NCBI GenBank assembly: GCA_031415055.1
Contig: JANOQZ010000044.1
Coordinates: forward strand, 1-64,000
Direction of reading: 5' to 3'
Length of the DNA: 64,000 nucleotides
From: JANMOK01 sp031415055
GTDB taxonomy: Bacteria; Pseudomonadota; Alphaproteobacteria; Rhodobacterales; Rhodobacteraceae
How positions within the stretch are numbered: position 1 is the stretch's first letter; each line of letters starts with the position of its first letter. The notes below the pieces were generated by a model that was given only the letters and a program-made list of their open reading frames with translations, was not told the DNA's origin and did not search any database. Both the position numbers and the translations under genes were made by a program. Shown piece by piece: positions 52,924 through 61,525 of this stretch.

Positions 52924-54147
52924 TCAGCTTTCTTTCGCACTGGCAGTTTGATCAACCTGACGCAAAGCCGCAATCAATTCGTTAACACGCGCAAAATGCT
53001 GCCCCCAAGTCAAAAATTTTTGTGGCGCAAGCCTGCCGGTGGGTCGCGCCAGTTCATTTTGCACGGCCTGCAGCCACTGTTTTATGGAATTTGGCTCCAC
53101 GAAAGTCGGAAAGCCACCTGCAACTTCGCGCAAAACCGGAAGATCACTGCAAATGACCGGCAGACCAATACTCAGGCACTCCAGCACCGGCAAACCGAAT
53201 CCCTCCGCCATTGACGGGAACAATAATGCGCTGGAATTTCGCATCAGATCGGCCAGTGCCACATCGTCAATCGGACCGTATTCGTGCACAAAACCCTGCA
53301 ATGCGCCCAAATTATCCAAGCGCCGAAACACCTGCCGATTGCGCCAACCGCGTGCGCCGACAATATCAAGGTGGGGCATTTCCGCGGTCGGTAATTGACT
53401 GCGCAAATCGTCCCAAACCGCCAACAAAAGCGCATGGTTCTTGCGCGGCTCAATCGTGCCCAATACCAAAAACCGAGCGGGTTTTGTGGGGGTTGGAATT
53501 TCGTTGGTCAAACGTTCAACGCCAAGGTTAACAACCTTTATCTGCGATTGCTGGTCAAACGTGCGAAACCAACGCCGCACAGATTGCTCCGTGAACTGTG
53601 AATTGCAAATCACCAGATCGGCGCTTGCCGCCGCTTTCAGTTTGGCCGGAAAACTCCACGTGGAGCTTAGCCTCGACCATTGCGGAAAATCCATCGGTAT
53701 AGTGTCATGCACCATCACCACGATCTTTGCCGCCATCCGTCGACGCAAATCATCAAACGACGATCTGCGCAAATTGCTGTGCCCAACGTTAACATAGGTG
53801 AATCGCGCCGCAAGCGGCACGAAAAATTTACTGACGGGCACCCCAAATCGCCGCACTATCGTTTCCGCTGCCTTGCGTCGCTCATCTCGAAAAATCGACA
53901 ACCGCGAGCGCCAATCCACACCAGACACATCACCACTTTCCAACAATGCCAGTATTTTCGCGGCAGCCGCGTGCGCTAGAACAAAAGTTCCGCCGGGAAC
54001 CCGCGCTAGGAAACCACTGTCCTGTTTCAAAAGAAACTCACGCAAATAGCTGCGCTCCACCCGGTCAATGCCGGTCAATTGCCGATGCCCGGCCCGCGAA
54101 ATACTGCGGCTAATGTCCAACAGAACTGGGTGCGATTTAGCGGGCAT
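52924..54147 (-). CDS. Glycosyltransferase family 4 (GT1-like fold)
   Basis: A 407-residue GT-B glycosyltransferase. The C-terminal nucleotide-binding half contains FLVLGTIEPRKNHALLLAVW, the E-x7-E motif within EGFGLPVLECLSIG, and SDLPVLREVAGG. The N-terminal half carries the acceptor domain with ISRSISRAGHRQLTGIDRVE. It probably transfers a hexose or similar unit during repeat-unit assembly. Its start overlaps the galE end by 11 bases. Confidence 0.86.
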   Translation of the reverse strand: MPAKSHPVLLDISRSISRAGHRQLTGIDRVERSYLREFLLKQDSGFLARVPGGTFVLAHAAAAKILALLESGDVSGVDWRSRLSIFRDERRKAAETIVRRFGVPVSKFFVPLAARFTYVNVGHSNLRRSSFDDLRRRMAAKIVVMVHDTIPMDFPQWSRLSSTWSFPAKLKAAASADLVICNSQFTEQSVRRWFRTFDQQSQIKVVNLGVERLTNEIPTPTKPARFLVLGTIEPRKNHALLLAVWDDLRSQLPTAEMPHLDIVGARGWRNRQVFRRLDNLGALQGFVHEYGPIDDVALADLMRNSSALLFPSMAEGFGLPVLECLSIGLPVICSDLPVLREVAGGFPTFVEPNSIKQWLQAVQNELARPTGRLAPQKFLTWGQHFARVNELIAALRQVDQTASAKES

Positions 54148-55114
54148 AGCCGGGTGTTTGATGCCATTTCCATGCGTCAGAAATCATCCGGGCCAGCGAC
54201 GAGCGCGCCGGTTTCCAACCCAAAATGCGTTCCGCCCGATCACTGCCCGAAATCAACCGCGCACAGTCGCCGGGCCTTGGCGGACCAAAATCATATGGAA
54301 CAGCTAGACCGGTAATGTCACCAGCCGCCCGCAAGACTTCCAACACCGAAAAGCCCTTTCCATTTCCAAGGTTGAAAACGTCGGAGTTGCCGCCGCTCAT
54401 CAGCCATTCAAGCCCCCGCATATGGGCATCGCACAGATCTTTCACGTGAATATAGTCGCGCATGCACGTGCCGTCTGGTGTGTCATAGTCAGAGCCATTG
54501 ACGGTAATCTTTGTATCCCGACCACTCATCAGAATGCGCGGAATCAAATGGGTTTCCGGGCGATGAAATTCACCCAATTCGGCCCCTGAATCGGCCCCAG
54601 CCACGTTGAAATACCGCAAGCAAATCGACGAAATCCCGTGCGATTTCTCAAACTCCTGTAAACAATTCTCGGCCGCCAATTTGGTCTCGCCATAAATGCT
54701 GGCGGGCAGAATTGGATGGTCCTCGGTCAACCCCGCACCGTTTGCAGAGTCATAGACCGCGCAGGTCGAGGAAAACACGATCTTGTCTACACCATGCTTT
54801 GCCATGTTTTGCAGCAGGTGTTGGGTGCCGACAACATTGACGTGGCGATACAGGTCCGGCTCACGCATCGATTGTGCAATGTCCGAAAGTGCCGCCAAAT
54901 GCAGTACCGCTTCGGGCTGATGCTGCGAAAATACCGCGTCCAATCGCGCATCGTCACGTAAATCGCCTTCCTCGGACGGGCCAAAGCGCACGGCATCGTG
55001 CCAACCGGTCGAAAAATTGTCAAAGCTGATGGGGATATGTCCGGCGGCTTGCAATGCTTTACAGGCATGCGAACCGACATACCCACCGCCGCCGGTCACC
55101 AATATCTTTGCCAA
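54137..55114 (-). CDS. galE: UDP-glucose 4-epimerase
   Basis: A 325-residue SDR that interconverts UDP-glucose and UDP-galactose (or the N-acetyl forms). The NAD loop is ILVTGGGGYVGSHACKAL, the catalytic Ser/Thr region VFSSTCAVYD, and the Tyr141/Lys145 pair is in SIYGETK. DGTCMRDYIHVKDLCDAH and NLGNGKGFSVLEV are standard GalE blocks. The start is a TTG at 55114 with GGAG 5 bases upstream. It supplies UDP-galactose-type donors to the neighbouring transferases. Confidence 0.95.
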   Translation of the reverse strand: MAKILVTGGGGYVGSHACKALQAAGHIPISFDNFSTGWHDAVRFGPSEEGDLRDDARLDAVFSQHQPEAVLHLAALSDIAQSMREPDLYRHVNVVGTQHLLQNMAKHGVDKIVFSSTCAVYDSANGAGLTEDHPILPASIYGETKLAAENCLQEFEKSHGISSICLRYFNVAGADSGAELGEFHRPETHLIPRILMSGRDTKITVNGSDYDTPDGTCMRDYIHVKDLCDAHMRGLEWLMSGGNSDVFNLGNGKGFSVLEVLRAAGDITGLAVPYDFGPPRPGDCARLISGSDRAERILGWKPARSSLARMISDAWKWHQTPGYAR

Positions 55115-55145
55115 TTTCGCTCCGGAAGTTTATTCCGGTAATGCT

Positions 55146-56069
55146 TTACTCTGCGGCGCGAGAAACAGCCACAGTGCTGCGCAAATATGAGAGGAATTCA
55201 CCGCGCAATTCTTCCCGCGCCAGCCCGAATGCAACCGTCGCTTGCAAAAATCCGGCTTTCGATCCGCAGTCAAACCTTTGCCCGGAAAACCGAAAGCCGT
55301 AAACATTGTCGGACCGGCGAATTTCTGTAGCAATCGCATCTGTCAGTTGAATTTCGCCGCCCGCGCCCTGCATCGTGTTGTTCAGGTTTTCCAGCACATT
55401 CGGCGTTAAAATATAGCGCCCGATCACCGCCAGTTGGCTTGGCGCTTCACCCGCTGGCGGCTTCTCGACCATGCCGCGAACCGAAACCAGCGCGCCCATA
55501 TCTTCCTTGATGTCCAATATCCCGTAGGACGAGGTTTGGTGCGGTGCCACATCCATCGCCGCAACCATATTGCCGCCGACGTTTTTGTAGGCGTCCACCA
55601 TCTGTTTCAAACAGGGCGTTTCTGCTGCAATCACGTCATCGGGCAGTATGACGGCGAAAGGCTCGTTGCCAATTAACCGACGCGCACACCAAACGGCGTG
55701 GCCCAGGCCCAATGCTTCGCGCTGGCGCACATAGGCAATCGCGCCGGAATCCATATCGGTTCGTTTCAACTCGGCCAAAAGATCGGTCTTGTTTTTGTCG
55801 CGCAAAGTTTTTTCCAAATCCGGCGCAGAGTCAAAATAGTCTTCCAAGGCACTTTTGCCGCGCGATGTTACGAAAATGAATTCTTCGATCCCCGCCGAAC
55901 GCGCCTCGTCAATCGCGTATTGAATTAGCGGTCGATCAACCAACGACAAAATTTCTTTTGGGATCGATTTGGTGGCAGGTAAGAATCTTGTGCCCAATCC
56001 GGCAACCGGAAACACTGCCTTGGAAACCCTGCATGTCATTTCGGAACCATTCTTGGTCGACTCAAGCAT
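55146..56069 (-). CDS. galU: UTP-glucose-1-phosphate uridylyltransferase
   Basis: About 307 residues. The enzyme makes UDP-glucose from glucose 1-phosphate and UTP. Signature blocks are FPVAGLGTRFLPATKSIPKE, EFIFVTSRGKSALEDYFD, AVILPDDVIAAETPC and the sugar-phosphate site SSYGILDI. The ATG at 56069 has GGGAG 10 bases upstream; a TTG at 56078 and an internal ATG at 56039 are other options. It feeds galE and the glycosyltransferases of the same operon. Confidence 0.95.
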   Translation of the reverse strand: MLESTKNGSEMTCRVSKAVFPVAGLGTRFLPATKSIPKEILSLVDRPLIQYAIDEARSAGIEEFIFVTSRGKSALEDYFDSAPDLEKTLRDKNKTDLLAELKRTDMDSGAIAYVRQREALGLGHAVWCARRLIGNEPFAVILPDDVIAAETPCLKQMVDAYKNVGGNMVAAMDVAPHQTSSYGILDIKEDMGALVSVRGMVEKPPAGEAPSQLAVIGRYILTPNVLENLNNTMQGAGGEIQLTDAIATEIRRSDNVYGFRFSGQRFDCGSKAGFLQATVAFGLAREELRGEFLSYLRSTVAVSRAAE

Positions 56070-56095
56070 GTCGCTCAAGCTCCCTTTGTCAGCGA

Positions 56096-57448
56096 TTAAC
56101 GGCGAAACTGTGACGTGGAAGTGACGTTTGGCACAGTTTCACCGACACTGGAACCCTTTGGTAACGCGACATTTTGAACTTCATAGCCCGGTAGCCCCGC
56201 GTAAACAGGTGCGCGACGCCAGATGCGGCGCGGCCAAGCGATAATATCAAACTGGCGCTGATCGGCAATGCGAGCAATCTCCTCTGTGATTCGGCTAAAT
56301 CTGCTTCGCAGACGAAACAGAGGCTCATCGCGCAGCGCTCGTCCATACACACCGCCGTGATGATACCAGTAACCGCTGTTATCAAACCGAACGTTCAGCG
56401 CCAACGCGTTCAACCAAAAACAAAAAACGCTGACATTCTTGCCCGCTGCCACCAGTCCACGCGCTGTGTTTTTCATCTGTCGCAACCGCAGCGGCCCGCC
56501 GCATAGCGCAATCGTCTCGATGTGTCGCTCGGGCATGATTGCGGGCACAGTCTTTATGGCTTCAAAGATCTGCATTACCCCTATCGTCCGCTCCATCCCC
56601 GCCGATATTCCGCGCTCCATCGAGCGTTTCAGCGTTTTGATGTCGGGTGACTGGATCATTCCCAGCTCAAACGCCGCAATCGCCTTTGCCACCCGTTCTT
56701 TGCGAAACAGGTTCAGTCCCTGCGAAATTTGGCTGGGGCAGTGCTTGCGCAAGAAGACCGTCTTGCTCGCCGCAATCTCAAGCAAATCGACGGGCGCACG
56801 GTTGGCACTACGCACTTGATTACGGGCAAAACCGTGGTGCACCAGTGCGTCAGGTATAAAAGAGGTGCGCCACCCTGCCAGTTTTAACCGCCAATTGAGA
56901 TCGGCTTCGTCCAAAAAATACCGAAACGCCACATCGAAACCGCCCAAATTAACCAGCGCTTTGCGGCGAAAGGCGCAATTCGTGCCCAAAGTGACCATTG
57001 CGCGACCTTCAACATCTGGCTGAACACCGGCGCTTCGCACTGCCTCATATTCATTCGCCGCCGCGTCAATATCGGGGGCGTTCCATTGCAACGATACACC
57101 GTTGCGCCCCAAGACCAGCCCCCCAGCGGCTCCGATTTGCGCATCGGCGAAAGGTGCGGCCAATCGGTGCAGCCACAGTGGCTCTGCCACTGCGTCGTCG
57201 TCACAAAAGGCCACGACGTCGCCGCTGGAAACAGCAATCCCGGCGTTTCGCGCGGCAGCGACATTCGCCTCGGCGAAAAACACGTGTTGAAGCACCAAGC
57301 CTTCAGTCGTCGGCGCTTCGTCGTTTGAAACAACAATCAGTTCAAAGGCAATTTGCGCCTGCTGTCGGATAGCCAACAAACAACGCCGCAACAGTTCTGG
57401 GCGGTCTCGACTGATGACAACCAGCGACACCGAAACTGTTTGGGTCAT
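56096..57448 (-). CDS. Glycosyltransferase family 2 protein with C-terminal extension
   Basis: A 450-residue protein. The N-terminal ~250 residues are a GT2 domain: VSLVVISRDRPELLRRCL, ANVAAARNAGIAVSSGDVVA and FCDDDAVAEP with the Asp-rich metal site, then YFLDEADLNWRLKLAGW. The C-terminal ~200 residues look like a partial second transferase domain (IETIALCGGPLRLRQMKNTA, FDIIAWPRRIWRRAPVYAGL). It overlaps kdsB as ATGA. Sugar specificity cannot be read from sequence. Confidence 0.85.
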   Translation of the reverse strand: MTQTVSVSLVVISRDRPELLRRCLLAIRQQAQIAFELIVVSNDEAPTTEGLVLQHVFFAEANVAAARNAGIAVSSGDVVAFCDDDAVAEPLWLHRLAAPFADAQIGAAGGLVLGRNGVSLQWNAPDIDAAANEYEAVRSAGVQPDVEGRAMVTLGTNCAFRRKALVNLGGFDVAFRYFLDEADLNWRLKLAGWRTSFIPDALVHHGFARNQVRSANRAPVDLLEIAASKTVFLRKHCPSQISQGLNLFRKERVAKAIAAFELGMIQSPDIKTLKRSMERGISAGMERTIGVMQIFEAIKTVPAIMPERHIETIALCGGPLRLRQMKNTARGLVAAGKNVSVFCFWLNALALNVRFDNSGYWYHHGGVYGRALRDEPLFRLRSRFSRITEEIARIADQRQFDIIAWPRRIWRRAPVYAGLPGYEVQNVALPKGSSVGETVPNVTSTSQFRR

Positions 57449-58242
57449 TCCTGCCCCTGCGCCGCCAAAATCCGTTCCATGCGTGCCACGTCAACCGGGT
57501 TGTTCAGTTCCCAAAACTGACACCCTCGCGCTTCCACTTCCACGCATTGCACCGGGCAACCGTTCTCCATGAAGCGCAACTGCTCCAACCCCTCCAGCTG
57601 CTCCAACGTGCCTTCCTGCCAGCTTGCATACTGGCGCAAAGCCGCCGGCCGATAGGCATAAACCCCGACATGATGAAAAACCGGCGTCTGGGCGTCGTCC
57701 GGGTAAACTTGACCTCGATAGGGAATAACTTCCTTGGAAAAATACAGCGCCCGTCCGGAACGGTCAAAAACTGCCGTAGTGCCGCCGACGCGGCCGTTGC
57801 GGCGGTCTTCCAGAAATCCATTCAACGCCGCCCCGTCGCAGCGCAAAACCGGCGTCGCCACGCTAATCGCCGGGTCAGTCGCCATCGCTTCACACAGTTT
57901 TTCAACGAACCAAGGCGGTGTCAGCGGCGCATCGCCTTGCAGATTAACCACCACATCGGCAGCGCCCAATGCCGCCATTGCTTCGGCACATCGCTCAGTC
58001 CCATTGCGGCAATCGCTCGAAGTCATCACCACCTCTGCGCCAACCGCGCTAGCGGCATCGGCAATCCGGTTGTCGTCAGTCGCCACAACCACCCTGTCCA
58101 CGCCGTGTACCGCCTTCGCCGCCAGCCAACTGCGTTCGATCAGACTTCGCGCCTTCCCCGTGGAACCGCGCAACAGCACCAAAGGCTTGCCGGGATAACG
58201 GCTCGATTGATACCGCGCCGGAATGACAATCACGACGCTCAA
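57445..58242 (-). CDS. kdsB: CMP-Kdo synthetase (3-deoxy-manno-octulosonate cytidylyltransferase)
   Basis: A 265-residue enzyme that activates Kdo with CTP. It begins VVIVIPARYQSSRYPGKPL, with VVVATDDNRIADAA, SSDCRNGTERCAEAM, VVNLQGDAPLTPP and HHVGVYAYRPAALRQY. The start is a TTG at 58242, overlapping the cysQ stop as TTGA. Its place in this operon rather than in an LPS-core locus suggests that Kdo is also used in the capsule-like glycan, for example as its lipid linker. Confidence 0.94.
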   Translation of the reverse strand: MSVVIVIPARYQSSRYPGKPLVLLRGSTGKARSLIERSWLAAKAVHGVDRVVVATDDNRIADAASAVGAEVVMTSSDCRNGTERCAEAMAALGAADVVVNLQGDAPLTPPWFVEKLCEAMATDPAISVATPVLRCDGAALNGFLEDRRNGRVGGTTAVFDRSGRALYFSKEVIPYRGQVYPDDAQTPVFHHVGVYAYRPAALRQYASWQEGTLEQLEGLEQLRFMENGCPVQCVEVEARGCQFWELNNPVDVARMERILAAQGQE

Positions 58243-59042
58243 TTGCTTGGGGCGACAAGGTTTACACCCGGCGCACAGGCGATAAAAAATGGGTTGGCAT
58301 ATTCGGACTTACCATAGCGCAAATCGGTCAAATCATCAAATCGCAGGATTTTCCCGCCCGCCCCTGCCAATACCGCATGACCTGCCGCCGTATCCCATTC
58401 CATTGTCCGACCAAGGCGCGGATAAAGGTCCGCCTCGCCTGCGGCGACCAGACAGAACTTCATCGACGACCCCGCCGAATTGAACTCGGCCACTTTGTAA
58501 AGCCCGATGTAATCATCCGTCGCCTGATCTCGGTGCGATTTCGATGCGACAACCGTCAAGGCCGCGTTATCCGGTATTCGAACGCTGATCCGTTGAGTTT
58601 TACCCACGGTTTCGTGCTGAAAAGGCCCGTTCTCCTCGTAGCTCACCCCCGCAGAATCGGTCCAAAACAACCGTTGTTTCGCGGGCGCATAGACAATTCC
58701 GCGCGTCGGGACGCCATTTTCCACCAAAGCGACGTTGACGGTAAAATCGCCACGGCGCTGCACAAATTCCTTGGTGCCATCCAGTGGATCGACGATCAAA
58801 AAGCTTGTCGCCCGCACCGCGTGGCTAGCCGCCTGTTCTTCTGTCACCAATTCCAATTCGGGAAACGCCGCCCGCAGCCCCGCTGAAATCAACTTGTCCG
58901 CTGCCTCATCCGCTGCCGTCACCGGCGATGCATCTGCCTTCAATTGCACGGCAAAATCGGCCTTGCCATAGATTTCCATAATGACGTCACCCGCCTGCAA
59001 GGCCAGAGTCCGGAACGTCTCACAGATACGATCATAATCCAA
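58239..59042 (-). CDS. cysQ: 3'(2'),5'-bisphosphate nucleotidase
   Basis: A 267-residue member of the lithium-sensitive phosphatase family. The metal site residues are in LVTEEQAA, FLIVDPLDGTKEFVQRRGD and GRTMEWDTAAGHAVL. CysQ hydrolyses PAP, the product left after sulfotransferases use PAPS, and so prevents product inhibition. As first gene of an operon that ends with a sulfotransferase, it argues strongly for sulfation chemistry. The start is a TTG at 59042 with a GGGG ribosome-site core. Confidence 0.93.
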   Translation of the reverse strand: MDYDRICETFRTLALQAGDVIMEIYGKADFAVQLKADASPVTAADEAADKLISAGLRAAFPELELVTEEQAASHAVRATSFLIVDPLDGTKEFVQRRGDFTVNVALVENGVPTRGIVYAPAKQRLFWTDSAGVSYEENGPFQHETVGKTQRISVRIPDNAALTVVASKSHRDQATDDYIGLYKVAEFNSAGSSMKFCLVAAGEADLYPRLGRTMEWDTAAGHAVLAGAGGKILRFDDLTDLRYGKSEYANPFFIACAPGVNLVAPSN

Positions 59043-59153
59043 TTTAGCACCCCTTCAGGCAAAGTCAGCAATTGCGCCAAATTGGCGCTCGCCATACTTA
59101 TACAGCTGGGGCAACAGCGAAAAGCCCGGAAATATTGTTTGAAGGGCCCTCGT

Positions 59154-59975
59154 TTGCTGTCTCGCCCGCAAGACCGAAACCTTTTTGATGCAGCGTCCTC
59201 GCTGCTGGAACTGATCTATCATTCCGTGGTGCGCGACATTCGAATGACCAGCGGCAATGCGACATTCGGCCTGTTCGTTGTGCTCATCCAAAATGCCGCC
59301 GTCATTTTGGGCTTTTACGTCATCTATTCGATCTTGGGCGGCCTGCGCGCCGTCGCCATTCGCGGCGATTTCATGGTCTACTTGGTGACTGGAATTTTCT
59401 TCCTGATGACCCACAATCGCACGCTAGGGGCGGTAATGTCTTCGGGCTATACAACCCATGCCGTCATGCAACACGCACCCATGACGCCGATTGTCAGCGT
59501 TGCAGCGGCGGCAATCTCGGTGCTCTACCAACAGGTCATGACCGGTCTCATTATCTACGCCGTCGTCCATGTCTGGCAGGGCTCGTTCCCGCTGTATCAT
59601 CCAACCGGTATGGTGCTGCCGTTCCTTTTGTGCTGGCTTTCGGGAATTGCCGTCGGTCTTATTTTCAAAGGGATGATGCCATTCCTGCCCCGCCTTACCA
59701 AAGCCCTCGCCCGCGCTTATCGCGCCACCAATATGTTCACCTCGGGCAAGCTTTTTCCGGCGAATTACATGTCGCTGCAACTGTTTGGCTGGTTTTCATG
59801 GAACCCGCTTTTACACTGCATCGACCAGGCGCGGGGTGCGGCGTTTGTAAATTACGAACCGCATCGATCCAATATGTCCTATCCATTCTGGTTTATTTTG
59901 GTGTTGATGCTTTTGGGCCTGATGGTTGATTTCTGGCTGCGCCGGAACATGAGCGTATCTTGGGGCAAACGATGA
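59154..59975 (+). CDS. Polysaccharide export ABC transporter permease (KpsM-like)
   Basis: A 273-residue inner-membrane permease of the ABC-2 class with about six hydrophobic segments. The sequence SSLLELIYHSVVRDIRMTSG, then FYVIYSILGG, AIRGDFMVYLVTGIFFLMTH and NPLLHCIDQARGAAFVNYEP, is typical of capsular polysaccharide permeases in Rhodobacterales. The start is taken as a TTG at 59154, with AAGGG 7 bases upstream; TTGs at 59139 and 59082 are alternatives. No ATPase gene accompanies it in the window. It is divergent from the cysQ-led operon. Confidence 0.85.
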   Translation: MLSRPQDRNLFDAASSLLELIYHSVVRDIRMTSGNATFGLFVVLIQNAAVILGFYVIYSILGGLRAVAIRGDFMVYLVTGIFFLMTHNRTLGAVMSSGYTTHAVMQHAPMTPIVSVAAAAISVLYQQVMTGLIIYAVVHVWQGSFPLYHPTGMVLPFLLCWLSGIAVGLIFKGMMPFLPRLTKALARAYRATNMFTSGKLFPANYMSLQLFGWFSWNPLLHCIDQARGAAFVNYEPHRSNMSYPFWFILVLMLLGLMVDFWLRRNMSVSWGKR

Positions 59976-60343
59976 CACTACCGCGTGGCATTCTTGCCCT
60001 GCAAACCATTGCCATGCCCGCCGACACCAACGCCAATGGCGATATATTCGGCGGCTGGATCATGGCGCAAATGGACCTTGGCTCCTCCATCCTCGCCCGC
60101 AGCCGCGCCAAAGGACGCGTTGCCACAATCGCGGTTGAAGCGATGACGTTTCACCGACCCGTCCACGTCGGCGATGTCGTCACAATCCACGCCGAAATGC
60201 TGCGCGAGGGCACCACGTCCATGCAAATCGGGGTTGAGGTTTGGGTCAAGCGTTTCCCGGAAGGCGAACATGCGAAGGTAACCGAGGCAAAGTTCATTTT
60301 CGTGGCCGTCGACGGCGCTGGTAAAAAACGACCGCTGCCCTGA
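59972..60343 (+). CDS. Acyl-CoA thioesterase (YciA-like)
   Basis: A 123-residue single hotdog-fold thioesterase. The active-site region is IAMPADTNANGDIFGGWIMA with the catalytic Asp, followed by VAVEAMTFHRPVHVGDVV and a C-terminal FIFVAVDGAG. It matches the YciA/ACOT family, which hydrolyses short- to medium-chain acyl-CoAs. The ATG at 59972 overlaps the permease stop as ATGA, so it is cotranscribed with the polysaccharide permease, though a link between the functions is not obvious. Confidence 0.92.
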   Translation: MTLPRGILALQTIAMPADTNANGDIFGGWIMAQMDLGSSILARSRAKGRVATIAVEAMTFHRPVHVGDVVTIHAEMLREGTTSMQIGVEVWVKRFPEGEHAKVTEAKFIFVAVDGAGKKRPLP

Positions 60344-60388
60344 ATTTGTCTTTGCACTGGAAATCCGTTCTCGGAGATGTTATCTAGT

Positions 60389-60409
60389 TGCGAATGGTTC
60401 TCATTTGCA
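60389..60409. promoter_or_regulatory. Fur-family operator upstream of multicopper oxidase
   Basis: TGCGAATG-GTTCT-CATTTGCA is an inverted repeat with 7 of 8 matching arm positions. It resembles the Fur/Mur box family (core AATG-N5-CATT). It ends at the ribosome site of the gene starting at 60419, where a bound repressor would block transcription. This points to iron or manganese control. Confidence 0.55.
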
Positions 60410-60418
60410 GGAGTTAAC

Positions 60419-61525
60419 GTGGCCGATAGCACTGGATGGTTGCAAAAGTCGCTGAGCAGGCGGTTGGTCCTTGCTGGAGGGCTGGCTGCGGCTGGCGGCA
60501 CCGCAATTGCGGTCAAAAACGCCGCAAGCCAAGAAGCAGCGACCGTCACCAATCCCCATGCCACACATCACGGTGCGCACGGCGCGATGATGACAGTGGG
60601 CGACGTTGACTCTGCGCGCAACGGTTTTGACCCCTCCGCCATGTTGACCGATTGGGACCGCGGAGCGGTCTCAATCCTGCCCGACGGCCGCACGCTGCGC
60701 ACGTTCGAGGTCACCGTCGAAGACAAGGAAATCGAAATCGCCCCCGGCCTGTTCTTTCCAGCTTGGACATTCAATGGCCGCGTGCCCGGCCCCGCCTTTC
60801 GTGCTACTGAAGGGGATCGATTGCGTTTCGTGTTCAAAAACAACGGCTCACACCCACATTCGATGCATTTTCATGGCATCCATGCCGCTCGAATGGACGG
60901 CGTTCCCGGCGCTGGGCTTATCGGCCCGGGTGAGGAGTTCATCTACGAATTCGACGCGAAACCCTTTGGTTGTCACCTGTATCATTGCCACGCCTTGCCG
61001 CTGAAACGTCACATGCACAAAGGCATGTATGGCGCTTTTGTTATCGACCCTGACCCCGCCTTGCACCCGGAAAACGCTGCTGTCGCCGCCTCTCGTTTGT
61101 ATGGCTCGCCGGAAAACGCGGGCTGGCAAGAACTGGTCATGGTGATGAACGCATTCGATACCAATTTCGACGGCAGCAACGAAGTTTACGCGGTCAATAC
61201 CGTCGCCCATGCCTATGCCAAAGCACCGATTCGGATTGTAAAATCAAAGCCAGTGCGGACTTATCTGATCAATGTCACCGAATTCGACCCGATCAATTCT
61301 TTCCACTTGCATGCCAACTTTTTTAACTATTTTGACACCGGAACCTCTCTGATTCCGAACTTGAAAACCGTTGATCTGATCATGCAATGCCAAGCGCAAC
61401 GCGGCATCCTTGAATTCAGCTTCGCTGACCACGAACCTGGTCAATACATGTTCCACGCCCACCAGTCGGAATTCACCGAACTGGGCTGGATGGGCATGTT
61501 TGACGTGGTGGAATCCTTGGTATGA
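60419..61525 (+). CDS. Tat-exported two-domain multicopper oxidase
   Basis: A 368-residue periplasmic copper oxidase. The start is a GTG at 60419 with AGGAG 5 bases upstream. The N-terminus LSRRLVLAGGLAAAGGTAIA looks like a Tat signal. Copper ligands are suggested by HSMHFHGIHA (first His pair), GCHLYHCHALPLKRHMHKGM (His-Cys-His cluster), FHLHANFF and MFHAHQSEFTELGWMGMF near the C-terminus. It overlaps the ZIP-type transporter as ATGA. Likely roles are oxidation of Fe(II), Mn(II) or Cu(I) before or during uptake; the Fur-like box supports a metal role. Confidence 0.85.
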   Translation: MADSTGWLQKSLSRRLVLAGGLAAAGGTAIAVKNAASQEAATVTNPHATHHGAHGAMMTVGDVDSARNGFDPSAMLTDWDRGAVSILPDGRTLRTFEVTVEDKEIEIAPGLFFPAWTFNGRVPGPAFRATEGDRLRFVFKNNGSHPHSMHFHGIHAARMDGVPGAGLIGPGEEFIYEFDAKPFGCHLYHCHALPLKRHMHKGMYGAFVIDPDPALHPENAAVAASRLYGSPENAGWQELVMVMNAFDTNFDGSNEVYAVNTVAHAYAKAPIRIVKSKPVRTYLINVTEFDPINSFHLHANFFNYFDTGTSLIPNLKTVDLIMQCQAQRGILEFSFADHEPGQYMFHAHQSEFTELGWMGMFDVVESLV

